NCBI RefSeq assembly: GCF_008831285.2
Contig: NC_045150.1
Coordinates: 7,638,001-7,702,000, forward strand
Direction: 5' to 3'
DNA length: 64,000 nt
From: Nymphaea colorata
Taxonomy: Eukaryota; Streptophyta; Magnoliopsida; Nymphaeales; Nymphaeaceae
Positions 35,556 through 48,026 of the stretch are shown in pieces. The first letter of the stretch is position 1. Every line of letters begins with the position of its first letter. A program made the translations under genes and the position numbers. The notes under the pieces were generated by a model. It did no database searches. It was not told where the DNA came from and was given only the letters and a program-made list of their open reading frames with translations.

Positions 35556-38500
35556 GCCCATGAGGCCATTTTGGGCGGACGTGATCATTCAAAGACTAAG
35601 CACTAAGTAGAGGAGCTTAGGTCTCAACCGTGAAAGCATCCGGGAAACTGACTTAGGCCCGAATTCTCATGAACCTCATTTCAGGCGCTGATTACCATGC
35701 AGCCAACTTTAGCAATGCCATAGGGCTTTCCTATTTCATTGCTCCCAACTCCTGTTGCCTGTGAACTGTATGTGTAGAACTCCGATTAAGGGTTTAATAC
35801 TTTCTTGTGTTTCCGTTGGCGTGAACTGGTGGACGTCCTTTGCATCCACTCAAATCGGTCCTCCCGTATCTCTGTTTTTGGGATAAGATAGGCTTCTTTC
35901 GCCACCCACCCAAAGAGTTGGCTTATTGAAGATAGGATGCCTTCCGGAACCTGGACACAGGTGGTGCATGGCTGTCATTAGCTCGTGTGATCAGGTGTTA
36001 GGTTAAGTCTTGCAAATTAAAGTAGATTCATAGAACAATGGTCATAGTGTTCAACGAACATGTATCAATCTTTTGGGCAGATTCATAGGATACTTACAAA
36101 ATGTCTCTGTTGTCAAACGACACCTAAGAGTTCATTTGACAAATAAAACAGTTATAGACTGTTCTAAGAATCTACTCCAAAAGTTGGGGCAAATTCATAA
36201 AACACTTTTCAAAGTATTTCCTTAAGCTATCTCAATCTTTAGGTCATACTTATGGAACATTTATATACTTTTCTGTTTGACAAATGGACCTTAAGAGGCT
36301 GGTTATCATCACTGGTGAAGGTTACTTTTCTTAGGGAGTTCTTCTCTTTCATTTAGTTTTTCACAAGGAAACCAAAACATGTAAGAACTTTCGGTAGTTC
36401 TAATGTAAGCAACGATGGCAACCATGACTATTGTTTTCTCTTTGCGATGAATGCTTTTTCTTTAGCACTCGATGAAGACAACAAGAAAGAAATTTGTTGG
36501 TCATAGTTATCATTTGGTATTCATCTTGTTATTCTTTGCTATAGATACATTTATGTTTACTTATCCAATCCACTTGATCAACTTAAGGAACTTCTTTGTC
36601 GAAGAATCTCAAGAAATTTATATATATAAAAGTAGAAAGTAGTTAACGTTATATTAGTTAAAACAGAAAAATGAAGAAGAGCGTAGAACCATGACATATA
36701 TGCTCTTTTCTACACTTGATTAAAATGCAGACATTCTTATTCATGGACCACAAAAGTTTCTCTACTTGTGTTTGCTTCCTAATCATGTTATATATTTTCA
36801 TTTTTCGGCGAATACTTATTTTTTACAAGTAATACATCTAATGAAAATATAAATTCGGATTGTTCTCCTTGTCTTCATTTAGTAGAACGATTTAAAAGAA
36901 GAAGAAAACTTTGATATGGTTAAAATACTAAAGCTCTTAAATTTTCACTATTAACTTTGGCTCAAAAATTCAATCAAAATAAAAATTTATATTCAACCAT
37001 GGATTTTATGCTAGCAACAACATATTTAATTTAACCTTGCATCAATGACCGAGCTGCTTAAGTTACTAGTTTGTTCAGTAGGCCAAGCATCCCACATTTG
37101 TAAAATAAATATTATATCAAAGAAAGTCATAAAACGATAACAAATTAAGAAATTAAACATAAAGAGAAACAAAAAGCATACAATGATTAGTAGAGAATCT
37201 TCAACAATCCAATTAATTCATGGAAAACTTGTCAAAAAAAAAGAAGAATAATTGTACATTTTATTTTGTTAGTGATCTGTTAAGTATATTTCACACTTTA
37301 CTTAAAATGGATTTCTAAGAGAACTGGTGATGGTTCATGGCGACATAAATATTCATCCCTGCACACGTAAAGCTATTTACCAACTTGATCTTGTGGATAC
37401 AATTGACATTCTCCAGTCATAACCTTATTTATTATTTATACTTATCTTACAATCGGTTTTTTAAAACTAAGTCATTTTTCTCAAGGAAAATTTAAAAATA
37501 ATAAATCATAGAGAAATAAAAGTTAAGATAAAGAAAAACCTAAAGGATGACAGCGTTGTCCTTGTCCTCTCTTTTTTTCCCTTCCTTTTCCTTTTCCAGC
37601 TTTATCACTTTTTTCTAATTTTTTTCTACACATGCTTAATAAAATAAAAGAAGCTTCTTAGTGAAATACCCCAATTCAGATATTCAAATCGAATGAATAA
37701 ATCTAAGCAGACATGCTAAGCAATAACATTAGCATCATACTATCACAACTTAGGCACTACATGTCTATGACTTGCGGATAAGCATGAAACTAATGTTGCT
37801 GTAATATTTTATGAGTATTTTATGAATTTGCTCCAAAAATTAAAGTAAGTTCCATATTTATAAACCACTCTCATAGTGTTCCACCTACCAAACGACCCAA
37901 GGAAACCTTAATGTCTATAGACATAACTTGTCCGAGAGTAACAAACTTAGGCCCATTAGCAGAGTCAGAAATTTTGGCTTGCAAGAGCACTAGTTTAATA
38001 ACCTTAATGTTTTAAGGAGCACCTATACATATAAACAACCAACAATATGAAATTATTAACATAAAAATAAGTAAAGTTTATGAAACCGGTTTGAGTAATT
38101 GCCCACACTAGTCACCATGTGGCTTCGCCACTGCTCAGGCCCTACCAAGACCCAATCAAGCTTCACTCACAAAGTTCATTCTTAATAGGGTTTGGACTCT
38201 GCATAAACAAAATAACAACAAATAAACGAGGGAGACAGAGAGTGTGTCTTTTGTCTAATGTCACATTAAAAGATTACAAAAGCCGACTATTCGACAACAG
38301 AAAAGTTATAAAAATGAAACTTAAATATTTTTTTTTTCCAATTTTATCGGATGTGGTTTTTTCAATTAAGAGAGAGAGAAACCGAGATTTTCAACATTAG
38401 AATTCTAAATAAAATAAGTATGTGATTCTTGAAGGGTTGGCAGTCTTTGTTTCAAACTCTGATAGCATCAACCCTCTGGGTGTTATAAAATGAGATATTA

Positions 38501-39114
38501 ATATGTAAATTAAAGCATAGTAAATGTGTAATCCAAAACACCAAATGCATACTTGATACTATAGGGAGATGGGAGAAATGTATAAGCTTCAGCTCTCAAT
38601 CTGCTGGTGGTGGTAGAACGAAATACTTAAAAAAAATCATGTTTTACTTAAAAACGATTATGAAATCATTCATTTGATACCTCTTCTTGCCTTCAAAGCT
38701 TAGGTTGGATGATGTGAGAAAAAAAAAGTTGAGAACTGTTGGATGAAGGCCTGCGGTTTCATTGCCTCTTGAGTTCCAAAAGAGAGGCTGGATGTAGCGA
38801 CAAACTTTTTTGGATTCGAAGTGTAAGCAGCAGCAGCATCTATATCAGAAAATTCTCAAAATAAAAATTAGATGGAAACTGAAACTGCTTCTTTCGCCAC
38901 GTAGACTTGATGCTTGGGTCGATTACGTGTTCACGCGAAAGTTGAAGGTAAGGCCTGTTCTGGCCCCTCTTCGGCTCTTCCGATGTGTTGGGGTTTATCG
39001 GGGTTTCTCTCTCTTCCTGTCTCGCTCGGAGGTAAAAACCTAGAACTGGCTTCTCTTGAGTTTCCGATGATTCTGCATTTTCGACCTTGTCTATGACTTG
39101 GGGCTTCCCCTAAG
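35556..39114. other. Intergenic sequence and 5' flank of the EMB1703-like gene
   Basis: AT-rich, without a supported gene. Blocks such as 36060-36290 and 37800-37910 repeat phrases of the type gtcaaacgacac and attcataaaac and look like decayed MITEs. A copy of the dispersed gggcaattgcccac family lies at about 37960-38140. The last few hundred bases are probably promoter and leader of the downstream gene. Confidence 0.5.
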
Positions 39115-42100
39115 ATGGAAGTTCTCGGCTCTCCCTTCCTCGAGAGACCAAACTTCTGCAAGTTCTTCAAGACTGGACTCAACATTCCCAAGCAGAACCG
39201 TCCAGCCTTTACAACCTTCATCCTGAATTCGCTGGAAACTAAGAATCAACGGATACCCATTTTGCGTAGCTCTTCAAGACGTCGTAATTCGTTGAGGAGG
39301 AAGCTCATCGGGGAGGGCAGGTTATATAGGTCAGATGTTCTTACTCAGGAGATTGCTTTACATACTGGTAATAAAGGTATTGCGGGTGAGAATCTAGTCG
39401 ATGGTGATAATGACGGTAGAATTGCAAACCATAATGCAGAAATAGGTGAAAATGATAATTTGGAAGATGATAGTCAATCGAGCATGTCTGAACTCGTGAG
39501 TAAATTGGAGAATTGGGCATCTCAATATAAGGAAGACATTGAGTATTGGGGCATTGGTTCCAGCCCAATTTTTACGGTTTATCATGATTCGGATGGAAAC
39601 ATACAAGAAGTTAGAGTGAATGAGGATGAAATTCTTGAGAGGCACAAGTTTCAATCTCCATCAACGTCTGGAAATGAAGGTTCTTTCGGTGTCTATCAGA
39701 AAATATTGCGAGCAAGGTCTATTGCCAAAGATATCAAGGCAGGGAACCACAGAATCTCAAAACACAGTTCAATTGTGCAGTTTATGCTTAAGGAATCTGC
39801 GGAAATTTCTTCAGTTGCGCATCCTGTTGCAGATTTAGTTCTTGACAGGCACTCCTTTTCGAAGATATCGCGGTTCGCATTTGCATTTTTGTGTGGTTAT
39901 CTGGTGTTTGACATAGCCAGAAAGTTCCTTTGGCGTCGGGATCAGAAAACAGAGGAATTGAAGGGTCTCGACAAGGAAATGTTAGCGAGAAAGATAAAAG
40001 CAAGAAGGGAAAGAGAGAAGATGGAGAAAGGAAGTGTCGAAGTTGTCGAGAGCGAGGACTTTGGAGAACCTGTTGGGTTCACTGTGAGGCCACAATTAGA
40101 TAAAGAAGAAGTTCTGAAGACAATTTTGAGCACAAAGACTTCTCAAAAAAACTTGTTGGTCTCTGATGTTGCTGAAGTTTCAACGAAAAAGGGCCATTTT
40201 AATGATAGAATTATGGAGATACAGCGCATGGCAAGGGACGTGCGCGTGGTTGAAAAACAAGATGCTTCCTCCTTCATGGATGGAAGAGAGAAAGATCATG
40301 TACCTAATCATTCTGGAAATTTGGAAAGCCAGAGACTTCAAACTACCTCCGTAGTTGATGATGAGCTAGATGGAAATGGTTACATTGAAGTAGTATCTGA
40401 TTCGGATGAAACTATGGCGAAGGAAGTACCCTGGGGGAATGGAAAACATGTAATTGGTGAAATTGGCCAGGGCATTGATAAGAACCCTTCTGGTAGCTCA
40501 GAGTACGGAATCTTGGAAATTTCGATTGATGGAGATTCGGGTAAAAATGATTTATGGACGTCTACATCTTGCGAAGTCATTGATCAAGATCAAGACGTTT
40601 TGGAACATAATGAAGCGATGAAGGATATGAAGCACGGAGTTGACGAAATAGAAGCTCATAAGACTGCACCTGGCAATTTGCTCATTTCAGATAAGAAGTT
40701 TGATGGAGGGAGACCTAGAATTATTATGTCAGTTGAAGAAGCAAATAAATACCTTCTAAGAAGACGTGGTGATCCGAATGACAGGATTGGGGACATGAGC
40801 TATGGTGATAGTAATCAATCTGAAACTCTGGTGGTACGACCTGACTCTGGAGGTGAAAGGTTGAATGCCCATGTACGTATGCCTTCATGGGACTCGTCTG
40901 GTGCGTGCATAGACGAGGCAAGTAAAATCATTGAATCATCTGATACAACCTTCTCAGGTTCATCTGATCGTGTCATTGAAAAAGAAGAGTCAGATAGTCT
41001 AGCATCACAAGCTAATGAAGTTCATGAAAAATCTATTGAATATCTGAAACCAACTGTAAAGGGTGCAGAAGATATTGAAGATACAGATCAGAGTCTCCAG
41101 CCACCGTCTTCATTTTCTTTATCTTCCATTGATGCTGATGAAAGTAAAACTAAGAAGTTGCAAAGCCACAATGAAAATTGGATTGAAGCAAATTTTGAGA
41201 AGTTTGAGCCAATTATCACAAAAATGGGGGTCGGTTTCAAAAATAATTATATGTTAGCAAAAGAAAGAGGGGAAGATGAGCTGACTTTAGCACCTGACGT
41301 GAGCAATCCCAGTTCTGTGGAGGAAGAAGATGAGCTTGAATGGATGAAAGATGACGCGCTGAGAGAAATTGTCTTCAAGGTGAGAGAGAATGAGATGGCT
41401 GGTAGAGATCCTTTTTACTTGATGGATGTGGAAGACCAGGATAAATTCTTCAAAGGGCTTGAGAAAAAGGTTGACAAAGCAAATTCAAAGCTGTTGGCTT
41501 TGCATGAATGGATCCACTCAAGGGTCGAAAACTTGGACTACGGAGCAGGTATGTTACGGATATACGATCAAATGTTACTTTGTAATTGAGACTCCAAAAG
41601 TCATTCACCTCATTACTCACTTGTTGTGTTCCTTTGGATGTGCTGATGACTTCAGTTACTGATTGATCTGATCAGGTCCTGAATCCCTGATATTAACCAT
41701 GCAAATCCCAAGCCAAATTGCAAATGCCTGATTGTTTTCATCAAATAAAGTTTTCGTTTGTGTCTATTAATTTCAAATTTCATGCTCCATGGTGCTTGAT
41801 TTTCGTATATATTATTTAATTATCAGCTAAATGGTAGACTGTTTTCTTTGCATATTAATGTTTTGTACCTCACCATGTTTATAGTAGTACCCTTTTCATC
41901 TTTTACTAGTTGATTTTCCACACTTTGCTTTTCTTCTAGTTGATTAACAAACTAAGTCATAAAGTGTCTTCATTTTGCTTGAAGCGTTCAGCTGCTTCTT
42001 TTTCTTTTTCTTTTTTCATTTTTTGTTTTGCCTTTTTCCTTTTTTGGTTCTGATGGTACATGTCTTATGTATTAGATGGTATAAGCATCTATGATCCACC

Positions 42101-45100
42101 AGAGAAGGTCATGCCTAGATGGAAGGGCCCTGTGGTTGATAAGGATCCTGAATTTCTTAAGGAATTCAATAGAATACGAAGAGAAATACTGGGAGATAAG
42201 ATGGGGACGCTGTCAAAAGAAAAGTTGGATAACTGGTTGAACGATTTGGAGAAGATGGATTCATCAGCATCTTCTAACACCGTTCCATCTTCACCTGTTG
42301 TCAGCACTAGTTCATCTGATGGTTTGAATAAAGTAAACCACAAGACAGTAATCGAGAGCAGTGATGGTTCCATGAGACCTGGAACAAAGTCAGGCAAGGA
42401 ATATTGGCAGCACACGAAGAAGTGGTCCGAAAAATTTCTCCAAGTCTATAATGCAGAGACCGACCCTGAGGTGAAAGCCATTATGAGGGACATGGGAAAG
42501 GATCTGGACAAGTGGATTACTCCTAAAGAAATTCAAGAAGCTGCTGACTTAAGAGACAGACACATTCCAAAGAAGAAAAAGAGATATATTGAGAAGAAGT
42601 TGGCACAGTTAAAAAGAGAGTGTGAAAGGTTTGGTCCTCAAGCAGTGGCTGATAAGTATAGGGAGTATGCAGATGAGAAACAGGAAGATTGTTTATGGTG
42701 GTTAGATCTTCCATTTGTACTGGTAAAGGAAAAATCAGCTCGTCCTTTTTTTTAAAAAAAAAAAAAAATCTCTGATATTAGTGGGTACTTGCTATGTCTT
42801 GTTTGATATTTATGTTGCTACAGGATTATTACTGTTCATCTATCATTTTAGTTCATTGTGTAATACTGTCTGATGCTTTTATTTAAAATGTTCTTCAGTG
42901 CATTGAACTATATATGAGTGGTGAGGGATATGACCGGATAGGGTTCTATTCATTGGAGATGGGTGCGGATTTTGAGTTGGATCCAAAGCAATATCATGTG
43001 GTTGCATTTGAGGACCGTATGGATGCAAGACACTTCTGCTACATCGTTCAGACCCACATGGAGATCATTGGAAACGGTCATGCATTTGTCATTGCCAGAC
43101 CACCTAAGGTTAAGCATGATTTCTCTGCCTGATCTTGTGTTTTAATAATTAATATGGCTATCGAACATGCTACTTGTATTGATTCTGATACCATCTTTGA
43201 AATAAAGCATTTGGATGAAACGTCTTGATTCTGGCCTATTGCTAGGTATGCTTGAAAATTTACTAGTCAATCACCCCCTCCATTTCAACAGTGATCACTT
43301 AACTGAATTGCAAAAGGTATCTAGCATGTTTATATTTTACTAGACAAGAGATGTTTATAAAAGGCTTGTCTAACTAAATTTGAATGAGCCATTAGAAGCT
43401 CTATCTAAGTTGTCCACACCTGGTTGAAAATCTTCACAACTGCAACCATCTAAGGTTAAGCATGATTTCTCTGCTCTTAGGTTTCAATACTTAATATGGT
43501 CATTCAACATGCTATTTATCTAACAGTTTGATTCTGATATCAACTTTTAAACATTGTCACAAATATAGTGATTTTTTTTAAGATATTGCAATATTAACAA
43601 AAACAAAATAAGTGAAAAAACCTGGTTTTTTTTAAAAGAAAGGCATGAACATAATTTATCGCATTTTTATCACATTATTGTGTATTCTTTACCCTTTTTT
43701 TCCATTTTTCTTGTTCTTCGCATCAATATCATCATAAATTCAAATTTTGAAGTTATTTATCATCATTTTTTTCATCATTAAAACATATTATTATCATTTT
43801 GTCTAGCTTTTTTTATGTCTTCTTATTAGTTTCTCATTTATTTTATTTTTTACCTAATTTTTTTATTTTCTGATGACTTTCTCGAGAAAAACCAGAAAAA
43901 TGCATAAGAAAAACATCACCCTTAAAAAACCCGAGAACGATATTTGGGACAATGCTTTCAAATAAAGCATTTGGCTTGGACGTCATAATTTGTGGGCTTA
44001 TTGCTAGGCATGATTGAAAACTTCCTAGCCGATCAGCCCCTCCATTTCAACTGTAATCACTTCATAGAATTTTAAAAAGCAGCTACCAGTATTTCTTAGG
44101 CAAGGCTGTCTGGGAGTGGTTATTGACTTGCTGCAGTGTTTAAAAGGCTTATCTCACAAAATTTGAATGAGCCAATGGAAGCTATATCCAAGTTGTCAAC
44201 TATGTCCGGTTGAAAATTTTCACAATTGCAAATTTGGTCATCAAATATTGGAAAAGAGCTTGAGAAAACAAGCACAATATTTGCAGGCACTAACTTGACT
44301 AGCAATTGGGCTCCATCTGCCTAACACCCCTCATATTGACTATGTACTTATGTAGTATGTACATATCCTGTCCTGGATGGGATTTTCATAAATTTAGTTT
44401 ATCATTTCTTACCTTCTTTCTATTGTATAGCATACCTTCGTCTGCAAACCTTCTGTATAACATAATTGTAAAGTAACTTTACCTGTCATGTTTCCATATT
44501 TGAGAAGCCTTCCAGTTAATTTTTCCTGAATGAGTTAAATACTCAGTGTCAAAAATGTGTGTAGTTTCTCCTTAGGTGCAACATATCACAATCCTGTTGT
44601 TCCAGTACCGGATATAGAAGATGATTTACCAGCACTTTCCACCATTTATGTCGTTATCATTCTTGGTGTCAGGAATTTCTTGGTCTGGAGTCTTGGGAAA
44701 ACCCTAAAAAGTAAAAAATGGGTAGAATTGGGAGAGTCTTAATGAGGTAGTAGTTGAAACTTGAAAGTATAAAAATATTAGAAGTCCATGACAAACCATA
44801 ATGTATGATTAGTAGTGAAGATCGTTAAAATACCTTGTGATTTTGTGTGGGAAATATTTGTGATGAGGATCCATTTTCTTCTTTATGATGTCACTGTATT
44901 CTCATACGTTTTTCATGGTTGTCTTTGCTTTCTGACCCTTCATTTCCTCCTTCATTTTTAGGATGCATTTCGAGAAGCCAGAGCAAATGGCTTCAGTGTA
45001 ACGGTAATAAAGAAAGGAGAGCTCCAGCTTAATATCGATAGGACACTGGAAGAAGTGGAAAGTGAAATCGTTGAAATTGGAAGCAAGATGTACTATGATA

Positions 45101-45913
45101 AGTATATACGTGAAAATGAGGTCAGCATGGAAGGCATTTGGAAAGGATTATTCAAAGGTGGAAAGACTAAGAAAAGGTAGTTGTTTTAATCATGTCCTTT
45201 CTCAGGCTACTTATCATGCATGTGGGTTTTTCCCCCTAGGACACTACACTTAAACAGTCATTGGTATGTGCAATGGTGAGCTTCGTCGGTCTGCTCGAAG
45301 CATTGCAGAGTACTCACACCTTAAAAACTGTTTGCCGACAGAGGCTCACCCTAGCATCCGGCGTTTGTTTGAGGGTCAAACTTATCACACCATTCGAGCT
45401 AGGGGTGGAGGCAGGTGTGGGCTACATGTGGGCAATTGCCCACTAAAACCTCAAAAAATTTCTTATTTTTCTATTGATATTTCTAAACAATTTTTTTCAT
45501 TTACATATTGGTGTCCCTTAAAAATTTTAAATTTTGTGTCTAGCACATTCACTAGCTAATAGGTTTTGAGAGACTTATTGCAACTTAAAAGCACAATTTT
45601 GTAAGAGGTAGGTCCAGAGGTTTGCAATTAAGCACACTTTTTTGTCAGTCACCAACACAGCTGCTGCTTACGAGCTTGACTTAGTGATGATCAATTTTGC
45701 TTGGTAGATCCATTTATAAAGTGTTATTGACAGGGCGGATGATGCTTACCTTTAGTTAGCCTTGTGTTGGTCACATTCCCTAAACTGCTGTGATACTTTT
45801 TCCTTGTAATGAAGATGGTCCTCCTGCATGGTTTTTATTCTAAAAGATTGTTTTTTTCCTTGTTTAATAGGCCGATGCGGACCTTGACGAAGTCCATCAA
45901 GGGGAGTGGGTAA
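39115..45913 (+). CDS. EMB1703: EMBRYO DEFECTIVE 1703-like chloroplast protein
   Basis: Exons 39115-41548, 42076-42722, 42899-43108, 44962-45176 and probably 45871-45913 give about 1182 residues. Reading through the exon 4 donor instead stops at 45180, giving 1169. The first ~70 residues are Ser/Arg-rich with few acids, as in a chloroplast transit peptide. One membrane span lies near residues 250-272 (FAFAFLCGYLVFDIARKFLW). A long acidic, poorly conserved middle follows. The conserved C-terminal part contains PKEIQEAADLRDRHIPKKKK, DCLWWLDLPFVLCIELY, MDARHFCYIVQTHME and ANGFSVTVIKKGELQLNIDR. The Arabidopsis relative is needed for embryo development; its biochemistry is unknown to me. Intron 3 is long and repeat-filled. 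It converges with the PHD gene. Confidence 0.82.
43101..44240 (+). repeat. Tandem duplication inside intron 3 of the EMB1703-like gene
   Basis: Unit 1 (about 43101-43445) begins with the last bases of exon 3 and the splice donor, cacctaaggttaagcatgat. Unit 2 begins catctaaggttaagcatgat at 43446 and repeats, in order, taatatggtcattcaacatg, gcttattgctaggcatg, cccctccatttcaact, aatttgaatgagcca and ccggttgaaaattttcac, ending near 44240. An AT-rich element (43553-43960) interrupts unit 2. Confidence 0.8.
43553..43960. mobile_element. AT-rich MITE-like element, ATTGTC family (copy 2, both ends visible)
   Basis: Starts ATTGTCACAAATATAGTGA and ends CGATATTTGGGACAATG, giving imperfect inverted ends ATTGTCNCAAATATNG. 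The interior is A/T homopolymer-rich and non-coding. Because it interrupts the second unit of the intron duplication, it inserted after that duplication. Confidence 0.65.
45395..45545 (-). repeat. Copy of the dispersed caattgcccac repeat in the last intron of EMB1703
   Basis: Contains ggcaggtgtgggctac, gtgggcaattgcccac, tttcatttacatattggtg and aaaattttaaattt in the same order as the copy at 23755-23880. Confidence 0.6.
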
Positions 45914-48026
45914 AGAATGCAAAGAGCCTTCAATCACACAGCAATATGCCTTCCACATAAGTATCAAACGAGAGTTGTGATATTGCCCTTTTGCAGACTG
46001 CTAGTAGATAACATTCGGCCATGGTAAATGCTGTCTTGCTTACATTTCAATGTTGCTCAAATGGATGGTCCAGACAAAATTGAAGCCAAGCTGAGGTGTT
46101 TCGCATATGTTATTGGTTAGGTCCGAATCCGATGAAATGCGGAAGTTGGCATTGTAAATTGGAAGCAAATTGTTCGATGAACTTAGCTATTGCCATTACC
46201 AGGGTTCAACCTTGATGAAATTTTGTGTTATCAACGAGTATATTCTATGTTTTGGGTTTTTTCTTGTAAATGGCTATATTCCACGTTCATTGTTTACCCT
46301 GAGTCATGATAGAGTTTCGATGTTTCTTTGAGTTTATGCGAAGTATTTGAAAAATTCTTTGATAGACAAAGGTTTTCACCAAAGAGTTGATGAGCTTGAT
46401 GACGACAGACCTGCAGAAATGCCTAAACTTTCACGTTGAGGTTAACCATTTTGTTAGAAACAAGCGGTTATTGAACTTTTAACAACGTTCCTTCAGCTGA
46501 GCCAAACCTGTTGACAAAGGTCAGATGGGACTTCGATTCATAAACGGTCCCAGTCCTGGGATGCAGATGACAGTCATCTTTGAACGTAAACTTTGTCAAG
46601 TACAGTTTTTTCCTGCAAGATGAGGCGACTAAGTACGGGAAAATACATCAACTGAGAGTGTTAAAAACTAATTTTAAATTATACAAGTCCATTCTGTCGG
46701 TCAGTCTCACATAATTTATAAGTTGCATTCATGTGAAGTGTTCAATGATAAATATCATATAAGCTATTTCCAAGTTGTTTTAAGCGGGGTCTATAAGGCA
46801 TATTAGCTTGCTGTTATGTTTTTTTAGTGCTTGTGGGTCAATTTTAACACCAAGTATGTTTGTTTAACGCAGAAATTGCAAACATGAAATTACCTTCCTG
46901 GACTAAATGGAAAGTGCACTAATATTGATAAAGTAAATTGCTTATAAGAAGAGACAACACAAAGGGACTTTCTATTACAGTTCCCGGGTTCAGTCCCAGC
47001 TGCAGCGGGGTTGGGTCGGACCATGCCTAACCCGAACCTGGCCATGCAGCCGTGGTCTCAATACCACAGTTCTAATGCCTTTAATGTGAGTGGCGGAGGC
47101 ACAGTTCTAATGCAATGCCTGTTCACGACCACCTGAAACAGGTGAAGAGCCAGCCAGAAATGAAGGATCTCGCCAGTTGCAGAACGATCGAATGAAACTT
47201 CAGCTTGCAGTCTTATCAAATTCAGATTGCAGTCTTATCAAAAAGTATATTCCATCATAAAGGTCAGTCTGACGCCCAACCGGCGTCTCTTAGCTGATGG
47301 CATGACGTAGCCTTCCTTTGTCCTTTCTTGATGCACACGATACATCTAGGATGCTATTTCATCTGTCCATGAGATTCATCATTCGCTTCACTTTGGCTTT
47401 CCAATGTCACAAGCAAAGCAAATAAGATTGAGCAAAGCTCTCACAACTTTGATGACATATACGCTGACCTTTACTTTGAAATTTGCTCGTGAGATTTATG
47501 ACGACGGACGAGGCTAAGGGACTGCAAAAATGCTCTGGCCAATGCCTTCAGCGAAGTCGAATGCAGGTTCAGACAGAGATGACATAACTGAAGCCTAAGT
47601 TGGATACGGGTTCAAGTCAAACCAAGCAAAGGCAGTAACGGGGAAATGGAAATCAGCCCGATGCAGTTAACCACTAAAACAGACAGATTTCAACGAAAAG
47701 CTCTGGTTGCCACTTTGACAGTCTCGAGATCCGACATCTTGGTCAATAACTCATTATCAAGTATGGACATCTACAAACATCGAGACAATTTTTTAACAGA
47801 CAAATAGACAGGACTAGGCACGTGGTGCTAACGGATGATACACCATCGATTTTCGTTATTTACACGTTATCCTGGAACTAGAAAAACCCTCTAATATTCA
47901 CAAGATGCTAGCTTCTATAGCATATCAGGTAAGCGTTCCACAAGAGGGATTAAACCATATATTTGGTGCAGGAACCAGCCTCCAAAAAAGGACACAGAGC
48001 AAGATAACTAGACGAAGACCAGAAAA
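45914..48026. other. Intergenic region between convergent genes
   Basis: Contains the 3' UTR regions of the EMB1703-like gene (+) and the PHD gene (-). No other gene is visible. A GC-richer stretch near 46985-47055 (ggttgggtcggaccatgcct) looks repeat-derived. Confidence 0.5.

Noticed and set aside
44557-44742. Possible extra exon in intron 3 of the EMB1703-like gene
   Set aside because: Exons 3 and 4 join in phase as PPK-DAFREA without it, and the frame has no similarity to the family.
46985-47060. GC-rich block considered as a tRNA gene
   Set aside because: It has no cloverleaf pairing and no A-box/B-box pair at tRNA spacing.
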